Below are positions 49,398-57,973 of a DNA stretch of 64,000 nucleotides, in pieces (position 1 is the first letter of the stretch; every line of letters begins with the position of its first letter). A program made the translations under genes and the position numbers. The stretch comes from Pollutiaquabacter sp046052345 (GTDB lineage Bacteria > Bacteroidota > Bacteroidia > AKYH767-A > 2013-40CM-41-45), in NCBI GenBank assembly GCA_046052345.1, contig JBJOMN010000007.1, forward strand, positions 62,001-126,000, in the 5' to 3' direction. The notes under the pieces were generated by a model, which was not told the origin of the DNA, ran no database searches, and was given only the letters and a program-made list of their open reading frames with translations.

Positions 49398-52300
49398 GCG
49401 ATTGGAAGTAATCTGATACCTTCTGTTTGTAATAAGGGTTGAAAGAGGGAGGCACGGTACGCAGCAGCTCCATTTCTTTCAGCTTAAGTCTCTTATACTC
49501 TTCAAATTCGGAAGGGTTACGCTGGAACGAATTTTTACCTTCCTCGGATTTACGCTGTTCGTCCTGATCCCGTTCCCGTTCCGCCCGCTCGCTTTCCAGC
49601 AGCCTGGAAAGGATCTCTTCCTGCCTTTTCAGCGTCTGGTCGGAAATCATCCGGTTCACGATGTCCTTTTCCGTTTCCTCCATCTTGTTCTGGACCTCCT
49701 GAAGGTCCCCCAGGGTCTTGCGCCCGTCCTTGTTTTCCTGCTGGTTCAGCTTGTTAAGTTCGTTCCGAATGAATTCCTGCTGAGCAGCCATTTTGGCCAG
49801 TTGTTCGCTCATTCCCTGGTCACGTTGCGATTTCCCTTTCTGCATTCCCTGTTTCTGGAGCTGCTCCTTCATTTTCTGCATATTCTTGTTCAGCTGCTCC
49901 TGCATTTTCCGCAATTCCCCGGCCGACTGAGACTTCTTCTGGCCGGGTTTGGAACAGGATGACTGGGACTGGGACTGAGCCTGCTGCTGTTGCATCTGCT
50001 GCAGGGCTTCACTCAGCAGCAATGTGAGATTGTTGACCGATGTCATGACGAATTGCTGCCTTGTACGTGCCTGAGGCACCAGCCGGTCCTCCATGTTATC
50101 GAGCGCCTCCTCCATGTTGAGGTTGATGGCACCGATCTCCTGATTCACCTTCGCGGCGATCTGGGCGACGCGCTTGGAAAGGGCGAACAACGAGTCCTCG
50201 ATCATTCGGGCATCGTCCTTCAGCTTGCGCTGCTGTTGAGAAAGCTTCAGGTACTGCGGGTTGTTGATGTCAATGGTCTTGAGGTCCTGCATCAGCTTCT
50301 CCTGGTCGAAGGAGAGCTTCAACAGATTCTCCAGCAAGGCGCGTAACGCATTCATGTCCTCTTCCTGCTGCTCCTGCCGGTTGCGCTGTTGCTGCTGCTC
50401 CATCTGCTGGGCCATCTGCTCCATCTTCTGGGCGGCGTTCTTCTGCGACTTCGATGCTTTGCCGGATTTGTTCTCGCCCAGCTGCTGACTGGAGTTCTGC
50501 ATCTCCTGGTCGATGGCGTCCTCCTGCTGCTTGGTGTCCGGCATGTCGTTCTTCTTTTCCAGCGCTTCGTTCTTCTTCGCCAGTTCCTTCATGTCCTCCC
50601 GGAAGCTGTCGAACTCCTTGTTGAGGCTGTCCTGCAGCGATTTCAGCTTTTCGGGATCCGCGTCTTTCTTGCCCGTTTCCGCGGACAGCTCCTCCTGTTT
50701 TTTAGCAAGCTCTTTGAGCTTGTCGATATTATCCTGCAGCTTCTGTTCGAACTCCATCTGCTTGAAAAGCTCGATCGTCCTTTCAAGTTCCTTTTGAAGA
50801 TCCTTGTTATCCTGCTTCATCTTGGAGAGTTGCTCCTGCAGCTGGCCTTTGTCCACTTTCTCCATGAGTTGCTGCAGCTCCTGCATCAGCTTCTCCAGCT
50901 CGGGGGTCATGAGCTTGTCCATCAGTGACTGGAGCTGTTCCTGCTTCTGGAGGATGTCCTCCGCGCTTTTCTTGTACTCTTGTTCCTCGCGGTTCTTTTC
51001 TGCGTTCGCTTTGCGGATCTCCTCGAGTTTCTTTTTCAGTTCTTGTTCCTTCTTCAGCAGCTCCTCCGCCTTCTTACGGTCTTCCCAGCCGACTTCTTTC
51101 TTGTCCAGAAGTTTCTTGTTGAGGTCGTTCACGTCCTTCTGGAGCTGACGCGCCTTGTCGACTGCTTCCTTCAGGTCATCCTTGATGGATTGGTTGCTTT
51201 TCTCGGTGTTTTCCGCGATCTCTTTGAGCGAGGGCGCCTTGAAAATCAGGGTCTGGGAGCGCATCGGTTTCGGACCGTTGACACCGTCGTTGTCGAAGAC
51301 CTCGAAATAGTATTCCACTTCGTCGCCGGCTTGAACATCCTCCCTGGAAAGGTCCCACAGGTGGAAGAAAGCGTCAGCGTTCAGTGCACGGTTGACGGGC
51401 AGCGGTTCGGTGACCATGCGACCGTTGTTACGTCCGGTGGTGTCCGCCGAGCGGATGAAACGATAGACGAATTGCAACTTGGAGAATCCGTAGTCGTCCT
51501 TGATGACACCTCGGAAATAACGACGCTTGGAGGAGAGGGAGTCCTGTTGCTGTTCCACCGAAATGGAAGGATACTGGTCAGGGACGACAGTCAGCGCGTA
51601 GGCCATGGAGTCCTTGCTCTGCATGAACGAGTTGCCGGCGACAATCCGGTAGCTGTCGCTGAGCATGCAACGTCGGGAATAGCTGAAACGTCCTTCCCCG
51701 GCAGGTTTCAAAACGATGGCGCTGTCACTGAACGCGAGCCGGATGCTTTCCGTATTCCTCGTGGAAAAGGTCCACATGACGCGTGTGCCGGCAGGGACAG
51801 TCAGATCGCCGGTGTTTTCCAGTACTTCGTTTTTCTTGTTGAGGTAAGCAGGATAGGTAAGTGCCGCCTTGAAATTGAGCAGTACGGGGTTCGGCATGGC
51901 CTCCAGCACGTATTCCCTGGAGTAGAATCCGTCCGCGGTCAGCCGGAAAGCGAGGTCGTGCTGCAGGTTACGGAAAGTGTAATGGAACGAGGTGAGGTCT
52001 TCTTTCTCCAAGCGGAAGGTGTTTCCGTCGATTTCAACGAATACCTCTGCCGGGACTTCCCGTCCCTCGATGCGCACATCCAACCGGAAATCCTCCTGCT
52101 GGATCGCTTTCATGGACTTGTTGAGTATTATGAAATCGAAAGGCGCGGGCTTTTCAAAATAGGTACGGTGTTCGATAAGTCGTCTCGTGCTGCCGGTGAT
52201 GAAAGCGGGGGCGGTGAACAGCAGGACAACCAGGACTGCGAACGGTATCAACGCCCACTTGACATATCTTTTGTTCTCTCCGATATCCACGGCTGCGGTG

Positions 52301-52743
52301 AACGGGATGGGACGCAGTTCGTTCGCCTTCTGGAGGATGGAAGCCTCGATGAGTTCGCGATGGCCTTCAACAGTAGCCGACGACTGCTCCTGGAGCTGGA
52401 GTACATTGAGCAACTTGTCAGAGACCGAAGAGAAGTGGGTGCCGATGATCCGGGCCGCTTCTTCGTGGGAGATCGTCTTGCCGATACGGTACAAGTGTCC
52501 GACTGGAACTGCGACGAAGCGGTACAGCACGAACAACATGCCCGAAACGAAAGTGTAGAAAAGCACGGTGCGCACCGTGGTGTCAAAGCGCCCTACTGAT
52601 TCGAGGGCGGTCACCAACAGGAAGAAGGCAAGTAACAGCGTGAAGGCGTATATACCCCCTCTAATCAGCCGGTTCTTGTAATATTTCCGGATGAAAGCGT
52701 CAAGGTTGGCAATCAGCAGGGAATAACTGTCCTGTCGGTTCAT
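49387..52743 (-). CDS. DUF4175 family protein, large membrane-anchored coiled coil
   Basis: 1118 residues from the ATG at 52743 (an in-frame ATG at 52758 adds five). Two N-terminal membrane helices, then another near residues 155-175, a beta-rich periplasmic-type middle, and a very long Gln/Lys/Glu-rich coiled coil from about residue 530 to the end. This matches the DUF4175 family of Bacteroidota, whose role is unknown. It overlaps the anti-sigma-type ATPase by 11 bp. A TAAATTTG box lies 30 nt upstream, so it has its own promoter although it follows the hybrid kinase gene. Confidence 0.88.
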   Translation of the reverse strand: MNRQDSYSLLIANLDAFIRKYYKNRLIRGGIYAFTLLLAFFLLVTALESVGRFDTTVRTVLFYTFVSGMLFVLYRFVAVPVGHLYRIGKTISHEEAARIIGTHFSSVSDKLLNVLQLQEQSSATVEGHRELIEASILQKANELRPIPFTAAVDIGENKRYVKWALIPFAVLVVLLFTAPAFITGSTRRLIEHRTYFEKPAPFDFIILNKSMKAIQQEDFRLDVRIEGREVPAEVFVEIDGNTFRLEKEDLTSFHYTFRNLQHDLAFRLTADGFYSREYVLEAMPNPVLLNFKAALTYPAYLNKKNEVLENTGDLTVPAGTRVMWTFSTRNTESIRLAFSDSAIVLKPAGEGRFSYSRRCMLSDSYRIVAGNSFMQSKDSMAYALTVVPDQYPSISVEQQQDSLSSKRRYFRGVIKDDYGFSKLQFVYRFIRSADTTGRNNGRMVTEPLPVNRALNADAFFHLWDLSREDVQAGDEVEYYFEVFDNDGVNGPKPMRSQTLIFKAPSLKEIAENTEKSNQSIKDDLKEAVDKARQLQKDVNDLNKKLLDKKEVGWEDRKKAEELLKKEQELKKKLEEIRKANAEKNREEQEYKKSAEDILQKQEQLQSLMDKLMTPELEKLMQELQQLMEKVDKGQLQEQLSKMKQDNKDLQKELERTIELFKQMEFEQKLQDNIDKLKELAKKQEELSAETGKKDADPEKLKSLQDSLNKEFDSFREDMKELAKKNEALEKKNDMPDTKQQEDAIDQEMQNSSQQLGENKSGKASKSQKNAAQKMEQMAQQMEQQQQRNRQEQQEEDMNALRALLENLLKLSFDQEKLMQDLKTIDINNPQYLKLSQQQRKLKDDARMIEDSLFALSKRVAQIAAKVNQEIGAINLNMEEALDNMEDRLVPQARTRQQFVMTSVNNLTLLLSEALQQMQQQQAQSQSQSSCSKPGQKKSQSAGELRKMQEQLNKNMQKMKEQLQKQGMQKGKSQRDQGMSEQLAKMAAQQEFIRNELNKLNQQENKDGRKTLGDLQEVQNKMEETEKDIVNRMISDQTLKRQEEILSRLLESERAERERDQDEQRKSEEGKNSFQRNPSEFEEYKRLKLKEMELLRTVPPSFNPYYKQKVSDYFQSLEK

Positions 52744-52773
52744 ACTGTAGGGCCGCATCTACGGCCTGTATCA

Positions 52774-52781
52774 CAAATTTA
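52774..52781 (-). promoter_or_regulatory. -7 box of the DUF4175 gene (TAAATTTG)
   Basis: Exact TAnnTTTG match on the minus strand in the gap after the hybrid kinase, 30 nt before the ATG at 52743. Confidence 0.5.
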
Positions 52782-52864
52782 CGAAGAAAAAGGGGTCTTA
52801 CGTCTTTCTCCTCCGACGTCCGGATAACGTGTTACTTCCCCGGAAATTGGATACGGTTTGAAAG

Positions 52865-55630
52865 TCAAAGTTCATTGGAACGTATCTGTTCCACGACCTT
52901 GCCGTGGATGGCGCGCAGCTCCTCCAGCAATTTTTCGGATTCCCCGCTTTGGTCTTCTTCTTTGGCCAAGGCTTCCAGCCGCTTGATGCCATGGAAGAGC
53001 GGATCGATCATCAGCTGGTCGAAACTGGGCTTCATGCGGTGGGCGAGGTCCGCCGCTTCACGGTACTTTTTCCCGGCCAGTGCTTTTGAAAGGTCTTCAA
53101 AACCGGCAGTGGTCTCTTCTACGAAAAGCTGTAACATCTTCCGCAGGAAATCGGGATTGTTGACGGAAAACTCTTCCAGCTTGGTGGTATCGTACAGCCT
53201 GCCTCCGTGATTCGCGTCCTTCTTGCGAGAGCCATCTTCCGGCAGCGGCGTTTTTCCCAGTTGCTGCCGGATCTTGCTCACCAGGATGGTCTCCTTATAG
53301 GGCTTAAGAAGATGGTCGTCGATGCCGGCGCCTTTCAGCGATTCTCGAATCTCGGAACTCGTGTTCGCCGTCAGTGCGATGACCGGTGTTTTTACTCCCA
53401 ATTCCCGTCTGAGTTTGGTCGTCGTTTCTATACCGTCCATGCCGGGCATCTGAATGTCCATGAGTATGACGTCGAATGCCGGTTCCGATTCCAGTTTTTT
53501 CAATGCAGCACTTCCGCTGTCGGCAAGAACGACGGTGGCTCCCAGGCTTTCCAATACCGCCTGGGCAAGCATAAGGTTCATGGTATTGTCTTCTACCACC
53601 AGTATTCTCAGCCCGTCCAGTTGCCCTTCGTAGACCGTATCCGGGTCGGAAAGGCGGACTTCCCCTTCAATCCCTTTGCGGAAGGGAAGTGTGAGCATGA
53701 CGCGGGTGCCCATGCCGCTGTGGCTGTCAAGAGTCAGGTCGCCACCCATCAGTTTGGCCAGTTGTCGCGATATCGTGAGTCCCAGCCCGCTGCCGCCGTA
53801 TTTCCTGGAGACGGAACCGTCCGCCTGCCGGAAGTTCTCGAATACCTCATCCAGTTTTTCCTGCGGGATGCCGATGCCGGTGTCCTCTATGACGAAATGG
53901 AGCAGCGGAAGACCGTTCTTTTCATCACTGTAGACGGAAATCTCGACGGATCCGGTTTCGGTGAACTTCATGGCATTACCGCCGAGGTTCATAAGGATCT
54001 GGTTCAGACGATACGGGTCTCCGACCAGGATATCAGGAACTTCGGAATCGATGTCGATCGAGAAGTTCAGGCCCTTCTCCTGGGCGCTGAACCTGAGCAG
54101 GTTGCGTACTTCCTCCATCGATTTTCGGAGGCGGAAGCCGATCTCCTCGATTTCAAGTTTTCCGGCTTCGATTTTTGCGATATCAAGTACGTCGTTGATG
54201 ACGACAAGTAGGTTGTCGGCCGCCGAGATGATGGAGCGGAGGAAGCGCATCTGCTTCTCGTCCCTGATGAAGGTGGAAAGGTGACGGCTCATGCCCATGA
54301 TGATGTTCATGGGTGTCCGGATCTCGTGGCTCATGTTGATGAGGAACGATTCCTTGGCACGTGAAGATTCTTCGGCGGTTTTGCGTGCACGCTCCAGTTC
54401 CATCTCCATGCGCTTGCGCCAGGTGATGTCCAGGAGGATGACCACCGAACCGGTTTTCATCTGCTTGGTGTCGTACTGCAGCGCTTTACTGATCAGCACC
54501 CATTTCTCTTCGCCGGCAGCGTCCGTCAGCTCCGCCTCGAATAATTCCGAGACATTATGCGTACGGCGCTTGGCCATGAAAGAAGGCTCGTAGTTCCAAT
54601 TGCGCAGTGTCAGGAGTTCGTCCAGCGTTTTGCCGGCCGTGTCTTCCTGTGTGAAACCGGTAAGGCGGATGAAATTATCGTTGAAGTAGCTGATCCTTCC
54701 CTCGCTGTCGAGTTCGACCAGCCCCAGGTCCATGTTTTGAAGGATGTTCCGGTATTTTTCCTCGCTCAGCTGAAGCCTGATTATTGCTTCATGCTGTTCG
54801 GTGATGTCCTCTTCGATGGCAAAGTAGTGTTCCAGTATTCCTTTGTTGTCGAAGACAGGTTGTCCGTTGATACGTATCCAGGTCCGGCTGCCGTCTTTGG
54901 TATAGGCCTGCAATTCGTGGACGAACGGTTTTCCCGCACGTATGCTTTCATGGATATCACGTTCAGTTTCCGGATCAGTGGCCGGTCCGCCCCTGAGTTC
55001 TCCCGGCCGTTTCCCCTGCACTTCTTGCAGGGTGAAACCGGTCTTTTCTTCGAATGCCCGGTTGACCCATTCGATTTCGCCTTTCGGATTAGAAACCACC
55101 ACCATGTTCGTCGACTCCGTCGCGATGATCGAAAGCTTTTTGAGCTCCTGTTGCTGCCGGCGGTACTTCTCGAGCATCTCCTTGACGTCTTCCATCCCGA
55201 TCTCGTTCGTTTTCAGGATGTGCAGCAGGTCGATGATTGGGTCGTGAAGGGCGAAGTCGCTGATGGCAAGGCGCTGTTCTTTCAATGCCTGCATCGAATC
55301 GAACCATGGTGATCCGACGAACAGCAGTTCTTCCTGTCCCTCCGGCCTCATCCAGTTGCCGCGAAGTTTCATGACGGGTTTGGAAACCGAATGAAGGATG
55401 AACAGGACCTGTGAGTTCTCCAGCAGCGTATCAAAATCTTCCTGAAGGATGAACGGTCGGTTCACGGAAAAGCACTCTTGGAAGGGGCTGCCAAGGCCGA
55501 TCCGCAAAGACTTCTGCAGGGAGCTGCCGATGGAAATGATCCGGCTGTCCCGGTCGATCAGGATGTGAAACGGAAACAGTCGCCGGAAATCACCGTCCTT
55601 GAGCAGAATGGGTACGTTCTCCATGGTCAT
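52865..55630 (-). CDS. HNOBA-PAS-PAS hybrid histidine kinase with receiver and HPt domains
   Basis: 921 residues. 15-150: HNOBA domain, recognised from FPFHILIDRDSRIISIGSSL, VNRPF, MKLRGNWM, LLFVGSPWF and LAISDFALHDPI, which match the H-NOX-associated region of soluble guanylate cyclase. Then a short coil, PAS domains ~170-280 and ~290-405, HisKA with His435 (NMSHEIRTPMN), HATPase_c (DTGIGIP, GGSGLGLTISR), a receiver (VVEDN, VILMDIQMPGMDG) and a C-terminal HPt with a real His (DLAHRMKPSFDQL). No membrane helix: a cytoplasmic four-step phosphorelay in one chain. It overlaps the H-NOX gene by 4 bp (ATGA). It should autophosphorylate under H-NOX control; the downstream regulator is unidentified. 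Confidence 0.93.
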   Translation of the reverse strand: MTMENVPILLKDGDFRRLFPFHILIDRDSRIISIGSSLQKSLRIGLGSPFQECFSVNRPFILQEDFDTLLENSQVLFILHSVSKPVMKLRGNWMRPEGQEELLFVGSPWFDSMQALKEQRLAISDFALHDPIIDLLHILKTNEIGMEDVKEMLEKYRRQQQELKKLSIIATESTNMVVVSNPKGEIEWVNRAFEEKTGFTLQEVQGKRPGELRGGPATDPETERDIHESIRAGKPFVHELQAYTKDGSRTWIRINGQPVFDNKGILEHYFAIEEDITEQHEAIIRLQLSEEKYRNILQNMDLGLVELDSEGRISYFNDNFIRLTGFTQEDTAGKTLDELLTLRNWNYEPSFMAKRRTHNVSELFEAELTDAAGEEKWVLISKALQYDTKQMKTGSVVILLDITWRKRMEMELERARKTAEESSRAKESFLINMSHEIRTPMNIIMGMSRHLSTFIRDEKQMRFLRSIISAADNLLVVINDVLDIAKIEAGKLEIEEIGFRLRKSMEEVRNLLRFSAQEKGLNFSIDIDSEVPDILVGDPYRLNQILMNLGGNAMKFTETGSVEISVYSDEKNGLPLLHFVIEDTGIGIPQEKLDEVFENFRQADGSVSRKYGGSGLGLTISRQLAKLMGGDLTLDSHSGMGTRVMLTLPFRKGIEGEVRLSDPDTVYEGQLDGLRILVVEDNTMNLMLAQAVLESLGATVVLADSGSAALKKLESEPAFDVILMDIQMPGMDGIETTTKLRRELGVKTPVIALTANTSSEIRESLKGAGIDDHLLKPYKETILVSKIRQQLGKTPLPEDGSRKKDANHGGRLYDTTKLEEFSVNNPDFLRKMLQLFVEETTAGFEDLSKALAGKKYREAADLAHRMKPSFDQLMIDPLFHGIKRLEALAKEEDQSGESEKLLEELRAIHGKVVEQIRSNEL

Positions 55631-56172
55631 TTCCAGAGGACGTGGAAGACATCGTGGTCGTGCCCCTCATTACGGCTGCCGACCAGTTCGACCGTGGTGG
55701 TGGTGCCGTACATCTTCCCGAGCCCTTGTAAAAGTCCCCGGACGAACTCCTGCAGCCCGGGGCGATGGGAGAAATAGTGCACATGGACCGAGTTGTTCCG
55801 TACGTCGGTGATGCGGAATTCGGGAGGAGTCAGTTTCGGATAAAGCAACATGATGCGGCTGTGGAACTGCGGCAGGTTCATCAGGAATTCCCGAAGGGAA
55901 TCTCCTCCGGCTTCCATCAGATTGCCGTATTTCTCCTTTCCCACCTTCAAGACCCAGTATTCTCCGAGTTCGATCAGGATCTGACCCAGGTCCGTGCCGG
56001 TCGTTTCCGAGGCCGCGACGGCCAGCTTATAGGTTATTTCGTCGTCGTAGGGCTCGGTACTGATGAAGAAATCTATATCGATTCCTGCCCGCTTGCGAAC
56101 CGTCTCCCAGGTGTCGCTCCCGAAACGTTCGATGATGAGGCCTTCCACTGCTTTGTTGACGATGCCGTACAT
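55627..56172 (-). CDS. H-NOX heme nitric oxide/oxygen-binding sensor
   Basis: 181 residues, a stand-alone H-NOX. Key residues: His104 in LPQFHSRI is placed as the axial heme ligand, and Y133-x-S135-x-R137 (HYFSHRPGL) is the heme-propionate YxSxR motif. The position five after the Arg is Glu142, not the distal Tyr that stabilises O2 in thermophile proteins, so selective NO binding is predicted. Coupled by ATGA to the HNOBA kinase. The start chosen (MYGIVNKAVEGLI) is the canonical H-NOX N-terminus. Confidence 0.95.
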   Translation of the reverse strand: MYGIVNKAVEGLIIERFGSDTWETVRKRAGIDIDFFISTEPYDDEITYKLAVAASETTGTDLGQILIELGEYWVLKVGKEKYGNLMEAGGDSLREFLMNLPQFHSRIMLLYPKLTPPEFRITDVRNNSVHVHYFSHRPGLQEFVRGLLQGLGKMYGTTTTVELVGSRNEGHDHDVFHVLWK

Positions 56173-56188
56173 GATGCTGATGTGGATT

Positions 56189-57076
56189 TCAATTCGATTG
56201 ATGGAAGATGCGTCCGAACACACCCAGCGGCAGTGCATCGCCGGCCGAACTTTTCAGGAAAAGCTCTCCGGTCTCCAGGCCTTGCCGGTGGTCGAGCAGG
56301 TTCTCGATGATCAGCGACGAGAAACCGAGGGAGTAGGTGTTGAGCAGCAGGAAGTGTTCTTTTTCGTCCAACAGCTCGACGACCTGCTTCATCATCTCGT
56401 TGATCATGTCCTCCAGTTTCCATTTCTGCCCTTCGGTTCCATGGCCGTATGCCGGAGGGTCCAGGATGATCCCCTGGTATTTCTTTCCGCGTTTCACTTC
56501 CCGCTTGACGAACGTGAAGGCGTCTTCCACCACCCAGCGTATGTCATTGAGATTGCTGAGTTCCATGTTTTCGCGTGCCCACGTGACAACCTGTTTCACG
56601 GAATCAAGGTGTGTCGTGTCGGCTCCTGCCGCCTTGGCGGCGAGCGATGCACCGCCGGTATATGCGAACAGGTTGAGGACCTTGGGCTTATCGGTCTTCA
56701 TTTTTCGCACACAACCGTGGATGTATTCCCAATTTACGGCCTGTTCCGGAAAAATCCCGACGTGTTTGAAGGAGGTCAGACCCAATCGGAAATTGATTCG
56801 CGGCCCCTGCCCGGTCTCCTGCTTGTCCAGATGAAATCCCATCTGCCAACGGTCCGGCATCTCTTTCAGTTTGCGCCAGGTCCCGCTGGAAGAGGATTTG
56901 GGCTCGAAACGCACATGCGCCTGCCGCTCCCATTCTCGCTTTGAAAGCCGACGGTCCCATACCGCCTGAGGTTCCGGCCGAATGGTCACATAGGCTCCGA
57001 ATCGCTCCAGCTTCTCGAAATCGCCACAGTCGATCAGTTCGTAATCTTTAAAACGGGAAGGGGATAAAAGCAACAT
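56189..57076 (-). CDS. class I SAM-dependent methyltransferase (rRNA m5C/RlmI-like family)
   Basis: 295 residues. NLFAYTGGASLAAKAAGAD is the SAM-binding strand and ILDPPAYGHG the catalytic N/D-P-P motif of the Methyltrans_SAM group that modifies 23S rRNA bases. No PUA domain, so shorter than RlmI. It precedes the H-NOX gene by 16 bp on the same strand; co-transcription of an RNA methylase with a gas sensor may be incidental. Confidence 0.85.
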   Translation of the reverse strand: MLLLSPSRFKDYELIDCGDFEKLERFGAYVTIRPEPQAVWDRRLSKREWERQAHVRFEPKSSSSGTWRKLKEMPDRWQMGFHLDKQETGQGPRINFRLGLTSFKHVGIFPEQAVNWEYIHGCVRKMKTDKPKVLNLFAYTGGASLAAKAAGADTTHLDSVKQVVTWARENMELSNLNDIRWVVEDAFTFVKREVKRGKKYQGIILDPPAYGHGTEGQKWKLEDMINEMMKQVVELLDEKEHFLLLNTYSLGFSSLIIENLLDHRQGLETGELFLKSSAGDALPLGVFGRIFHQSN

Positions 57077-57272
57077 CAGGTTTCAGCAATCAATTTACGA
57101 AAACAAGTCGAATTTGTTCGGTCCGGAAGTAGCGGCATAGGCAGGAAACCTCCCTTTTGGTTGAAAAACTGAATGAAAAATTCCACCAAACGGATCCGAG
57201 TGGTGCCACAAACATCTACTTTTATAGCATCAAAATCTAAAAGAGAGTGTTTTTAAGAATAAATAATACGAA

Positions 57273-57917
57273 ATGAATATTGAAAATACGACCCAAAAGA
57301 TTGAAAATCAGCAACGTCTGATTGCGCAGCTGACCGAAGAGAATGAAACACTCTACCAGCAATTCAATCATTTGATGATCCGCAATAACAAGCTGTTGAA
57401 GCGGATCGACGACCAGCAGCGGCTTATCGACGACCTCCATGTCCGGATCGAGGAGCTCCAGCTCATTTCCAATAATCAGCTGCGCCTCAACGACCGGCTT
57501 CGCAGCGGATTGTCTCCTGTTCATCCGCTGACGGCAACAGCTCCGGCACGCTATGCCGACATGGAGACGATGTTCAACAACTGGAAATCCTTTCCGGGAC
57601 AGACCGGCCAGAACGCCCCCAATCTGCGTAAGCAAGTGCTGCTACTCGCCACACTATACAGAGAAGGAGCACTCAGCGCTGCGAGACTTTTCGCGGCCTG
57701 TGACATCGGCGGTGTCACAGGTGCCAGGTACGTATCCGTGCTCAAGAAGGCCGGACTGGTCAAGTACACCGGTGCGCGCAAGAAGGGAGTCTATGAGCTT
57801 ACCGCTGCCGGACTCAGATTCATTGAGAAGAGCAATCCCGACGATGCACAGGCCCTCCCGTCCGTCAAACGTTCGGCGCCCGCTTCCCTCGGCGTTGAAT
57901 CGGTCGAGGACCTTTAA
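57273..57917 (+). CDS. coiled-coil and winged-helix DNA-binding protein
   Basis: 214 residues: a long N-terminal coiled coil (residues ~5-75, many Q/L/E) and a C-terminal winged-helix unit (LLATLYREGALSAARLFAACDIGGVTGARYVSVLKKAGLVKYTGARKKGVYELTAAG...), in which the recognition region and wing (KKGVYELTAAGL) look like replication-initiator or MarR-like modules. No membrane or signal segment. A TACTTTTA box lies 48 nt upstream. It precedes gltX by 56 bp. Exact role unknown; a dimeric regulator is likely. Confidence 0.8.
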   Translation: MNIENTTQKIENQQRLIAQLTEENETLYQQFNHLMIRNNKLLKRIDDQQRLIDDLHVRIEELQLISNNQLRLNDRLRSGLSPVHPLTATAPARYADMETMFNNWKSFPGQTGQNAPNLRKQVLLLATLYREGALSAARLFAACDIGGVTGARYVSVLKKAGLVKYTGARKKGVYELTAAGLRFIEKSNPDDAQALPSVKRSAPASLGVESVEDL

Positions 57918-57948
57918 GCGCAGCGCAGTTCTTTCATGACCGCTTTCG

Positions 57949-57956
57949 TACCTTTG
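57949..57956 (+). promoter_or_regulatory. -7 box of gltX (TACCTTTG)
   Basis: Exact TAnnTTTG match, 17 nt before the gltX ATG at 57974. No -33 TTG seen. Confidence 0.55.
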
Positions 57957-57973
57957 GAGAAATTCATGGATTG

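Noticed and set aside
50980..52599. Long plus-strand open frame opposite DUF4175
   Set aside because: Shadow of the coding strand with no protein features of its own.
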